A DNA stretch of 64,000 bases, from assembly GCA_946406115.1 (NCBI GenBank), contig OX291557.1, forward strand, positions 1,582,501-1,646,500, written 5' to 3'. A model generated the notes under the pieces. That model saw nothing but the letters and a program-made list of their open reading frames with translations, made no database searches and was not told the DNA's origin. Positions 61,001 to 64,000 of this stretch are shown piece after piece (the first letter of the stretch is position 1; each line of letters begins with the position of its first letter). This stretch comes from Apoda limacodes (Eukaryota > Arthropoda > Insecta > Lepidoptera > Limacodidae). A program made the position numbers and the translations under genes.

Positions 61001-61472
61001 CACCATCTGACATGACAAGTAAACTTTTCGAAAATAAATCATCACTGCTCCCAAAACTGAAGTCAGAAATGACATTCATCGATTTAGCTTTAGGTGGCCG
61101 CACAATTGCAGAAACATTTTCGTTTTCATTTGTTTTTGGCTGCTCAAAAAATGAGCCAGCAAATGAACCCCATAGACTTTGAGAAGATGACTTTAACGGG
61201 CTTTCAGTAACTACAGGGGTATCTATAGAGATGGCCGCCTTAGGGCTTTCTGCACTAACTGTCAATCCCCATGAAGCAAAGAAATCAGCATCATCTTTTT
61301 TATCAGAGCTGCTACCTGGTAATGATTTATTCTTTGAATCTGACGATAATTCATCTTCTTGTTCCTCGCCACTCTCGTCTTGGATATCCAGAGCCTTGTC
61401 TATCGTTTTCTGAGCCTCTTTCAATGCAGTTTTTGCCAGACTCGTCAAACCAGACGTGTCGAACCAATTCAT
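35408..61472 (-). CDS. TMF1: TMF1 (TATA element modulatory factor 1 / ARA160), 10 coding exons
   Basis: Golgi-associated coiled-coil protein. The family is known for binding Rab6, Golgi tethering, and TATA-element and androgen-receptor binding in mammals. Exons in sense order: 61472-59514, 58723-58506, 57807-57666, 55518-55299, 45179-44964, 44698-44506, 42892-42748, 41390-41310, 37507-37304, 35566-35408. Phases close exactly (exon lengths 1959, 218, 142, 220, 216, 193, 145, 81, 204 and 159 nt with stop), giving about 1178 aa; mammalian TMF1 is about 1090. The N-terminus starts MNWFDTSGLTSLAKTALKEA. An acidic Ser-rich half is followed by coiled coil from about residue 580. The TMF DNA-binding-type block (EGEKLAKQQLQHSNIIKKLR) is in exon 2, and the C-terminal TMF TATA-binding block (LLQMYGEKEEQ...LDDLI) spans exons 9-10. 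The ~26-kb length is due to transposons and satellites in introns. The exons are intact. Confidence 0.93.
35532..36790 (-). repeat. TMF1: 23-unit array of TMF1 exon-10 start plus its 3' splice site
   Basis: Each unit (sense strand) is 33 nt encoding GLQEQYDALLQ, then ATG(TG)n and CAG. Unit boundaries (plus strand 'atctgc' position) are 35532, 35587, 35650, 35709, 35766, 35825, 35880, 35935, 35992, 36051, 36106, 36155, 36210, 36265, 36320, 36375, 36428, 36481, 36530, 36585, 36634, 36695 and 36752. Spacings are 49-63 bp, all odd, as expected from dinucleotide slippage. Unit 1 is the true exon. Substitutions are few: units 12, 19 and 21 share one change and units 13 and 20 another, so blocks of units were copied. 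Confidence 0.97.
36842..36852 (-). promoter_or_regulatory. TMF1: candidate branch point upstream of the acceptor array
   Basis: The minus strand reads ACTTTAAC about 50-60 nt before the first acceptor of the array (unit 23). This fits the usual branch-site spacing for that acceptor but lies about 1.28 kb from the true exon 10 acceptor. Confidence 0.3.
36957..37021. repeat. (GT)n(GCGT)n(GT)n microsatellite in TMF1 intron 9
   Basis: Compound repeat: (gt)4, about eight 'gcgt' units, then (gt)10. On the TMF1 sense strand it reads (CA)n, complementary to the (TG)n tracts of the downstream array. Confidence 0.95.
37304..37507 (-). CDS. TMF1: TMF1 exon 9
   Basis: Acceptor GTTGTGCAG|GAGGAG (an alternative use of the next AG three bases on is possible); donor GACCTGCAG|GTCACT. 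A Gly/Pro-rich start, then coiled coil AEGLAEAQRREGELRAAGER...LDDLQ. Extremely GC-rich. Long frames on the opposite strand here are shadows of this exon. Confidence 0.88.
37508..39614. other. TMF1 intron 8, first part: no gene
   Basis: AT-rich. Contains a 24-bp x 3 repeat at 38561-38642 and a 'tcaag' repeat near 37533-37548. No coding frame recognised. Confidence 0.5.
38561..38642. repeat. 24-bp x 3 tandem repeat
   Basis: 'aataatatcctaccccgcac' begins at 38561, 38585 and 38609. The third copy has extra 'cccg' slippage units. Confidence 0.9.
39615..39930 (+). mobile_element. CR1/Jockey-like 3' end
   Basis: Same tail as at 27.95 kb: 'cttccgcccgctaacgcttg', 'cttcatgaaagaagttatta', 'ccatcaggcgga', 'cttgtttgccacc' and an A-run at 39922-39930. 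It lies in TMF1 intron 8, opposite to the gene. Confidence 0.8.
40800..41120 (-). mobile_element. CR1/Jockey-like RT fragment
   Basis: The frame at 41118-40891 includes FEGVCKWVASFSSGKRIRTV, then SCSDTTDINAGVP, and continues to a cysteine-poor LLSPTLF-like region in another frame. It lies in TMF1 intron 8 on the gene's strand. The fragment is short and frameshifted. Confidence 0.78.
41310..41390 (-). CDS. TMF1: TMF1 exon 8
   Basis: 27 codons, too short for a long-frame search. Acceptor CTGTCGGCAG|GAGCAG; donor AACTCT|GTAAGT. Encodes EQISSRGEISPPHSVVSDSL...SLWNS, the Ser-rich linker that corresponds to the 'SSTPTMSRSSS' segment in vertebrates. Phase 0 on both sides. Confidence 0.82.
41521..42508. 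repeat. 48-bp satellite, about 20.6 units, in TMF1 intron 7
   Basis: Units begin 'taattagataataagcgcg' at exact 48-bp steps from 41521 to 42481, and the last unit decays after 'cgcactta'. Variants (gcgcctcgc, acttttcac, gtcacgttc) recur in ordered runs, indicating multi-unit duplication. It ends about 240 bp before TMF1 exon 7. Confidence 0.96.
42748..42892 (-). CDS. TMF1: TMF1 exon 7
   Basis: Acceptor GTAACAG|CAAGAC; donor ATACTACAG|GTAACG. Encodes KTKELELVRSEYEWQVSELR...ERKRNAILQ, matching the family's 'LENLKDEYVRTLEE...LERKK' area. Ends in phase 0. Confidence 0.9.
43067..44252. repeat. 54-bp satellite, 22 units, in TMF1 intron 6
   Basis: Units start 'aagcgcaatcagtgtggtaa' or 'aagcgctatc...' every 54 bp from 43067. 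The unit at 43445 is 52 bp ('agtgg' for 'agtgtgg'). Because 54 is a multiple of three, the minus strand stays open in 18-residue periods. The 2-bp loss splits this into two long frames (44268-43453 and 43445-43065). Confidence 0.96.
44506..44698 (-). CDS. TMF1: TMF1 exon 6
   Basis: Acceptor TATATAG|CTGACG; donor CTCGACAG|GTGATC. Encodes DAEMSAAKAVERERLAREEA... to LQRLATLQGQLD, coiled coil. One base from exon 5 completes its first codon; two bases carry to exon 7. Confidence 0.9.
44964..45179 (-). CDS. TMF1: TMF1 exon 5
   Basis: Acceptor AATTTGTAG|AGGAGAAA (exon begins AGGAG); donor CAGCTAG|GTATCT. The conserved EKRWVSREEALRRELRAAQE block corresponds to the vertebrate region around SWEKLEKNLSDRL, followed by an Ala/Gly-rich insert. 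It is very GC-rich. It follows a 10.1-kb intron packed with transposons. Confidence 0.88.
   Translation of the reverse strand, partial: RRNVGCPARRRCAASCGPRRSCAQRWSRARVWAGRRGRARARCWLSSPHCNGLRSSESARTPPPRATSRSS
45214..45245. repeat. left copy of a 32-bp perfect direct repeat
   Basis: Identical to 51326-51357 over 32 bp, beginning 'taaaaggtaaccattag'. The copies bound a 6080-bp segment (45246-51325) in TMF1 intron 4. An A-rich run directly precedes the right copy. Confidence 0.9.
45246..46540. other. no gene recognised; probable transposon-derived DNA
   Basis: 45.75-46.1 kb is GT-rich with no convincing frame. 46.36-46.54 kb looks like a dispersed repeat tail ('catactatcgcatttataat', 'aactagctttggcc'). 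Confidence 0.4.
46690..46960 (-). other. T-rich (pyrimidine) tract in the Jockey-element 3' region
   Basis: The plus strand is almost wholly A with some G and C ('aaataaaaacgaaataaaac' repeats). The element's sense strand is therefore T-rich. Hydrophobic Phe-rich frames there are artefacts of composition. Confidence 0.7.
46992..47017 (-). repeat. 12-bp stem hairpin overlapping the Jockey pol stop codon
   Basis: 'gggtgaataagt' and 'acttattcaccc' are perfect complements around a 2-nt loop. The TAA ending the last pol frame (47008) lies in the stem. Confidence 0.85.
47008..49660 (-). mobile_element. Jockey-clade non-LTR retrotransposon, pol (EN-RT), broken
   Basis: The frame at 49695-48691 begins with a gag zinc knuckle (CVNCRQAHTANSRSCPVF), then jumps into the middle of an apurinic-type endonuclease (ILGDLNTKHQQWGSR, SHAPDVLDIAL). 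The start of the endonuclease is deleted. A frame change near 48690 leads to the RT: SPGPDEIPN, RPITLLSNLAKLYERLL, FGFRDSHST, LDMEKAFDRVWHEGL, GVPQGSCLSPLLYALF and LYADDSAYMSS (catalytic, about 47660). A single TAG at 47587-47589 interrupts WLDK|RIAVNASKT where the family has Trp. The thumb and C-terminal part (47514-47008) stays open. It lies in TMF1 intron 4, same strand as the gene. Confidence 0.9.
49560..50947 (-). mobile_element. Jockey-clade ORF1 (gag-like)
   Basis: An open frame of about 460 codons from 50947. A Pro/Ser-rich N-terminal half precedes a PRE_C2HC-like region (HKIAIKGLPQDTSLDELAED, about 49910-49860, then GRPNCIYYAQLQHR) and a zinc-knuckle start (PGPAQCH). The frame shifts near 49660, and the following knuckle is in the frame fused to pol. 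Plus-strand frames of up to 188 codons here are shadows. It would act as the RNA-binding protein of the retrotransposon. Confidence 0.87.
51110..51178 (-). mobile_element. short CR1/Jockey-like tail fragment
   Basis: 'gacccttcagaaatctaata', 'acttctttttcgaagaaccc' and 'catactgtagtcc' match 32480-32525. Confidence 0.7.
51326..51357. repeat. right copy of the 32-bp direct repeat
   Basis: See 45214-45245. It is preceded by 'acaaaaaaaaaatat' and followed after about 25 bp by the BEL/Pao gag remnant. Confidence 0.9.
51382..53200 (+). mobile_element. BEL/Pao retrotransposon: gag piece, integrase and pol C-terminus
   Basis: A gag segment of DUF1759 type (QFLKSKVRGEAERLIQHLQ, about 51410-51680) passes, after a frame change, almost directly into the connector upstream of integrase (about 51775). 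Protease, RT and RNase H are therefore deleted. The integrase frame (51903-52709) has the zinc-binding block (H..H..CVKCRRH), the rve core with TGVDYTG, SDNGTNF and a final Glu region (WHFNDPSWPSAGGLWERAV). TAG stops at 52707 and 52977 interrupt the remainder. A DUF5641-type C-terminal block (GDLVTIKDDNLP..W..GRV) lies at about 53005-53100. A frame change follows near 53120. No LTRs were identified. Confidence 0.88.
53240..54069 (+). pseudogene. decayed baculovirus-F-like envelope remnant of the BEL/Pao element
   Basis: Downstream of pol is a hydrophobic signal-like segment (about 53275-53330), then the start of an ectodomain. It is cut by a (ttta)n microsatellite insertion near 53405-53432, where homologous-looking text is missing. 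A basic furin-type cluster follows at about 53527-53550, with a Gly/hydrophobic fusion-peptide-like run after it (to about 53620). A frame break with stops (53672-53740) separates a heptad-type region (53740-54069) that ends in a stop. No transmembrane anchor was seen. The layout resembles insect F-type envelope proteins. The copy is non-functional. Confidence 0.65.
54070..54738. other. no gene; TMF1 intron 4
   Basis: AT-rich DNA after the envelope remnant. No LTR match was recognised. Confidence 0.4.
54739..54985 (+). mobile_element. 3' end of the YIDD/RLE-type element (second copy)
   Basis: 'ggccatggtcgccggggact', 'gaagggctggcagttatttc' and 'aaatactgccagcctttt' match 16512-16660. Similarity continues through an AT-rich tail to about 16720. 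It is 5'-truncated within the VETLGPW-coding part. Confidence 0.82.
55299..55518 (-). CDS. TMF1: TMF1 exon 4
   Basis: Acceptor ATCGTCAG|AGGTGCAGC; donor GTCAACG|GTCAGT. Coiled coil RCSALDDTTQRLESARTSLE...LVQHLRAEMVNG, rich in Ala and Arg and strongly GC-rich. It joins exon 3 in phase 0 and ends with one base carried over. Confidence 0.9.
55775..56045 (-). repeat. dispersed 'aagtgcgagtcggactcgc' repeat, reverse copy
   Basis: Starts 'tagggttttgtacctt', has 'gtccgtccgtctgtccgtct' and 'ggggctcccatagag', and ends 'tccgactcgcacttggcc'. Same family as 5428-5908, inverted. It lies in TMF1 intron 3. Confidence 0.78.
56046..57665. other. TMF1 intron 3: no gene seen
   Basis: AT-rich with no recognised domain or array. 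Confidence 0.45.
57666..57807 (-). CDS. TMF1: TMF1 exon 3
   Basis: Acceptor GATCTTCAG|AGACAAG; donor GTGGAG|GTAAAC. Coiled-coil DKITEQTAELDRLKRS...NKKLETELVE. The first base completes AGA, and the exon ends in phase 0. Confidence 0.9.
57922..57973. repeat. 26-bp x 2 tandem repeat in TMF1 intron 2
   Basis: 'attataacatgtttagcaaa' starts at 57922 and 57948. Perfect copies. Confidence 0.9.
58506..58723 (-). CDS. TMF1: TMF1 exon 2
   Basis: Acceptor TTTTGTAG|GATCAA; donor TTTGAG|GTAAGG. Encodes DQLRKQLDNLKSE... through the most conserved TMF1 block, EEGEKLAKQQLQHSNIIKKL, near identical to the mammalian sequence I recall. Starts in phase 0 and leaves two bases (AG) to complete an Arg codon with exon 3. 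Confidence 0.93.
58724..59513. other. TMF1 intron 1: no gene seen
   Basis: 790-bp intron with GTAAAT donor and TTTTGTAG acceptor. No repeat array. Confidence 0.6.
59514..61472 (-). CDS. TMF1: TMF1 exon 1 (codons 1-653)
   Basis: The ATG at 61472 opens the conserved N-terminus, so the start is secure. The region from residue 35 to about 570 is Ser/Asp/Glu-rich and low in structure. Coiled coil begins near RLMRRLCEMAEVLEARENRL, and the exon ends AIREK in phase 0 at donor AAG|GTAAAT. A 15-bp duplication at 60436-60465 encodes RTEPN twice. Codon use is AT-leaning, unlike exons 4-10. Confidence 0.93.
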
Positions 61473-61864
61473 ATTGAGGTCACATTAGATTACTCACAAC
61501 TTTGGATACTGATTTTTTTTAATTACGAGTAATCATACAACTCACAGATTGATACCATAAGTAAACATTTCACAAAAATAACACAATATACAAAACCACA
61601 ACAAATGATTGATGGACGTTTCATTTCTTTTTACATCTTTTTATTTTAATTCAAATAAGCATTCGATATTTACACTGCTACAAGAATAACTAGTGTCTAA
61701 ATTTTTGCTATATCTTCTTTTTTTAAGAATAAACTAAATTTTTAAGTTCCACGTTATCGCGTTAATCTGACATTTACCTTAACGAAAAAAGTACATCATT
61801 TGATTAAAACAGAGTCAGAAATAAAATGAAAAATAAATTACTAATTTTCAAGCCTCTACCCATA
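61473..61864 (-). promoter_or_regulatory. TMF1: probable TMF1 5' UTR/promoter region
   Basis: The 392 bp between the TMF1 start codon and the divergent tRNA. AT-rich, with no clear TATA or initiator I would commit to. Assigned only by position. Confidence 0.35.
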
Positions 61865-61958
61865 GCTCCAGTGGCGCAATTGGTTAGCGCACGGTACTTA
61901 TAAGACAGTGTTCGTGTGAGATATGCCGGGGTTGTGAGTTCGAGCCTCACCTGGAGCA
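61865..61958 (+). tRNA. tRNA-Ile (anticodon UAU) with a 20-nt intron
   Basis: Acceptor stem GCTCCAG pairs with CTGGAGC, discriminator A. A-box TGGCGCAATTGG; B-box GAGTTCGAGCCTC. The anticodon stem CGGTA/TGCCG encloses CTTATAA. The intron 61903-61922 sits one base 3' of anticodon TAT (61899-61901), the canonical position. Eukaryotic tRNA-Ile(UAU) genes usually carry an intron. It appears intact, with a T-run at 61961-61969 as pol III terminator. Confidence 0.95.
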
Positions 61959-61960
61959 TA

Positions 61961-61969
61961 TTTTTTTTT
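61961..61969 (+). terminator. pol III T-run terminator of tRNA-Ile
   Basis: A run of nine T's starting two bases after the mature tRNA end. Confidence 0.8.
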
Positions 61970-62264
61970 GTGCTTTTGTTTAATATATCAGATATACAAT
62001 GGGTACCTGGCGGAACTACCTACTAAAATCTTTTTCGACTCCGAGGTTAACCAAGAAAATGTTAATTTCACTAAGTCACATCCGTCATTATATTACAGTT
62101 ATTTTTGTTGTAAATGTTAAAGCCTATACACCTACCTTTAGGTGCGTAGGTGGCACATACCTACAACACGAGAGCACGGCACTATTCATAACCATCCAAA
62201 ACACTGTATAAATATCAGCAATACCTTAACCTGGATATCTGATAGCTTACCTTATTATACTAGC

Positions 62265-62570
62265 ATTAGTCTAGCGGGAGCATTCCCGCAACTTCGTCCG
62301 CGTGGCCTTTAGAAACAAATAAACCTTTTAATTTGTCCATGGTTTTACCTACAAAAATATAGGTCCATAAACATTTTAACCCTTTTTTTTTGCCCTCTAC
62401 GTCTAGGGAATGATTTCCCAAATTTTCTTAATTTTCAACCAGGCCCATGTACCAATTTTCATCAATTTTACTTAAAAAAAGACGAATTTTTATACAAACT
62501 TACAACCCCTATTTCACCCATTTAGGGGTTGAATTTTCATAAGTCCTTTCTTAGCGGATCCTTACATTAC
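62265..62570 (+). repeat. dispersed repeat with 'cttcgtccgcgtgg' head
   Basis: 'cccgcaacttcgtccgcgtg' is followed by 'tttacctacaaaaatat' and 'acaacccctatttcaccc..ttaggggttgaatttt'. Related pieces lie at 24.69 and 63.36 kb. Confidence 0.6.
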
Positions 62571-62876
62571 AATAGCTATCTGATCTGGCACCTTATTGGG
62601 AACAGTCTCGATTCTAGTTGTAAAAAAACCAGTATAAAACGTTTAAAACTAAAACGCACCGTTTAAAACCCTACTGCGGAGACAAAAGAGAGTTATCTAT
62701 TTAGAATTGTAAAGGTATAAAATAAGGTATAAAAAGAATATTACTACTTGTTATATTATTGGTTACTTTAAATAATTGTTCTCTTTGCACTTCATACGAA
62801 AAAATATTTAACTTCCTACCTATGTATATTATACTTTGGCGCAAGGGCAACGCGGCCACAGATTAATAGATTAATA

Positions 62877-62950
62877 GGCTCCGGTAGTAAAATGTTTAAC
62901 ACGCCTGACCGGCAATCGGGAGGTGCGTGTTCGAGTCCCTCCTGGGGTCG
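62877..62950 (+). ncRNA. tRNA-like sequence (tRNA pseudogene or SINE head)
   Basis: Acceptor-like GGCTCC/GGGGTC (with wobbles). An anticodon arm CCTGA-CCGGCAA-TCGGG has G-G-C in the anticodon place but C, not T, before it. A B-box-like GTTCGAGTCCC is present. The D-arm/A-box is poor and there is no following T-run. Unlikely to be a working tRNA. Confidence 0.5.
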
Positions 62951-64000
62951 GCATTTTCACTCTTCACTTATAATAATTATTAGTATAAAATCTAACAAAC
63001 ATGAAAACACCTAGTTTGGTACTCCGTTGCATGGCGAATTCGATAATGTAATGCATTTTAAGTTCATATAAAAAAATCACTGTTTCTAACCATTAAAACC
63101 CTAAAACCCCGTTTCATTCGTTTTAAACCGACCTTACAACTATAGTCTCGATCTATTCGAACTCTGGAATTCGAGACAAAAATGTATGGAAGTCTGACTT
63201 ACCTCCCGAAACCCGTGAATGTACTTGCATAATTTTTTCTCTCGAATTCCAGAGTTCAAATAACTCGAGACTGTTCCCAATAAGCTCCCTGTATGCCATG
63301 TTTGAATTTTTTCATGCAAATTTAATTTCTCGTATGAACGGTGAAACCCGTCATTCTTAATTTTCAACCGAAAGACCATGTCCACTTAACTTGAAAAATG
63401 ACGGATTTTCTTACAGACTACAACCCCTATTTTACCTAATTTTCAAAAAAAAACTTTATTTGCGGGTACTTACGTCATAATATCTATGTATGCCACATTT
63501 CAGCCAGATTTCACCAGTGATTTGAAATAGTAGAATAAATTCACAAAATTAAAAAAAAACATTGATTGGTAGAGTTTTGAATTTTGGTGTACATGTTCAT
63601 TAAAACCTCCCGTTGTGCATACTAAAAGTCCCCATCGCTAACTACCAGTTGCGCTCGCGCCGCCAACTTGAAAAAAAAACTAACCCTTTTTCAGTTTTTT
63701 ACTGATATCTCGGCAATAATTACCTATTATTACAATAAAATCGTGTATCCAAAAACTGTAACTTATTAAATTTCCTATAAAAAAACTAAGATATATTATT
63801 TATGTATCTCGAATACTTTAGCTGTAATCCGACATTGAAAAGTTAACTCAAAGCGTTTAGTAAACTAAATTATATAACTAGGGCTTAGGACATTTTGACC
63901 CTCACCACGTCGCGAAAAAAAGTAGTTCGACATCGCCCCATATTAATAATAAGGGGTGACCTTAATTTTGATAGTCTGCAGAACTTAGTCTGCAATGAAA
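62951..64000. other. no gene seen at right edge
   Basis: Contains a short inverted pair: 'tcgaactctggaattcgaga' (63156-63176) and 'tctcgaattccagagtt' (63239-63255), plus a repeat tail near 63360-63480. An 81-codon reverse frame here follows repeat sequence and is not recognised. Confidence 0.45.

Noticed and set aside
60526..61182. 218-codon plus-strand frame
   Set aside because: Antisense of TMF1 exon 1; composition mirrors its Ser/Asp-rich codons.
62877..62950. A second functional tRNA
   Set aside because: Weak A-box, no U before the anticodon, wobble-rich acceptor stem and no T-run terminator; more likely a SINE head or pseudogene.

Overview
This is eukaryotic nuclear DNA from an insect, almost certainly a moth or butterfly. 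Evidence: spliced GT-AG exons, an intron-containing tRNA, AT-rich non-coding DNA full of degenerate transposons, and two dispersed repeat families I know as abundant in Lepidoptera. One is the non-LTR tail containing 'ccatcaggcgga' and 'cttgtttgcca'. The other begins 'aagtgcgagtcggactcgc'. All counts and alignments were made by eye.

Only one protein-coding host gene is convincing: TMF1 (TATA element modulatory factor / ARA160, a Golgi coiled-coil protein). It lies on the minus strand in ten exons, from the ATG at 61472 to the stop at 35408. All ten exons join in phase with GT-AG sites and give about 1178 residues. On the right a tRNA-Ile(UAU) with a 20-nt intron lies on the plus strand (61865-61958).

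Layout: 1-3.2 kb holds a mariner remnant, a 104-bp tandem repeat and a hAT remnant. 3.2-14.9 kb is repeat-derived, with a CR1/Jockey-like RT fragment, a PIN-like 'HEEADT' fragment and an inverted-repeat pair. 15.1-16.8 kb holds a decayed YIDD reverse transcriptase followed by a restriction-like-nuclease-type C-terminus. 19.3-23.99 kb holds minisatellites and a Ty3/gypsy remnant interrupted by a 272-bp hAT-like MITE with target duplication. 26.3-33.0 kb holds minisatellites and CR1-like remnants. 35.4-61.5 kb is TMF1. Its introns contain three large tandem arrays, a nearly full-length but broken Jockey-clade element, a BEL/Pao element with decayed envelope remnants, and a second copy of the YIDD-element tail.

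The most unusual structure is at the 3' end of TMF1. The 3' splice site plus the first 33 nt of the last coding exon is amplified into 23 tandem units (35532-36790). Each unit carries a (TG)n-CAG acceptor and the 11-codon exon start GLQEQYDALLQ, so the pre-mRNA presents 23 nearly identical acceptors. Unit lengths change in 2-bp steps and most units are out of frame with each other. Only the unit next to the complete exon yields normal TMF1; the acceptors of units 4 and 5 could give longer in-frame products.
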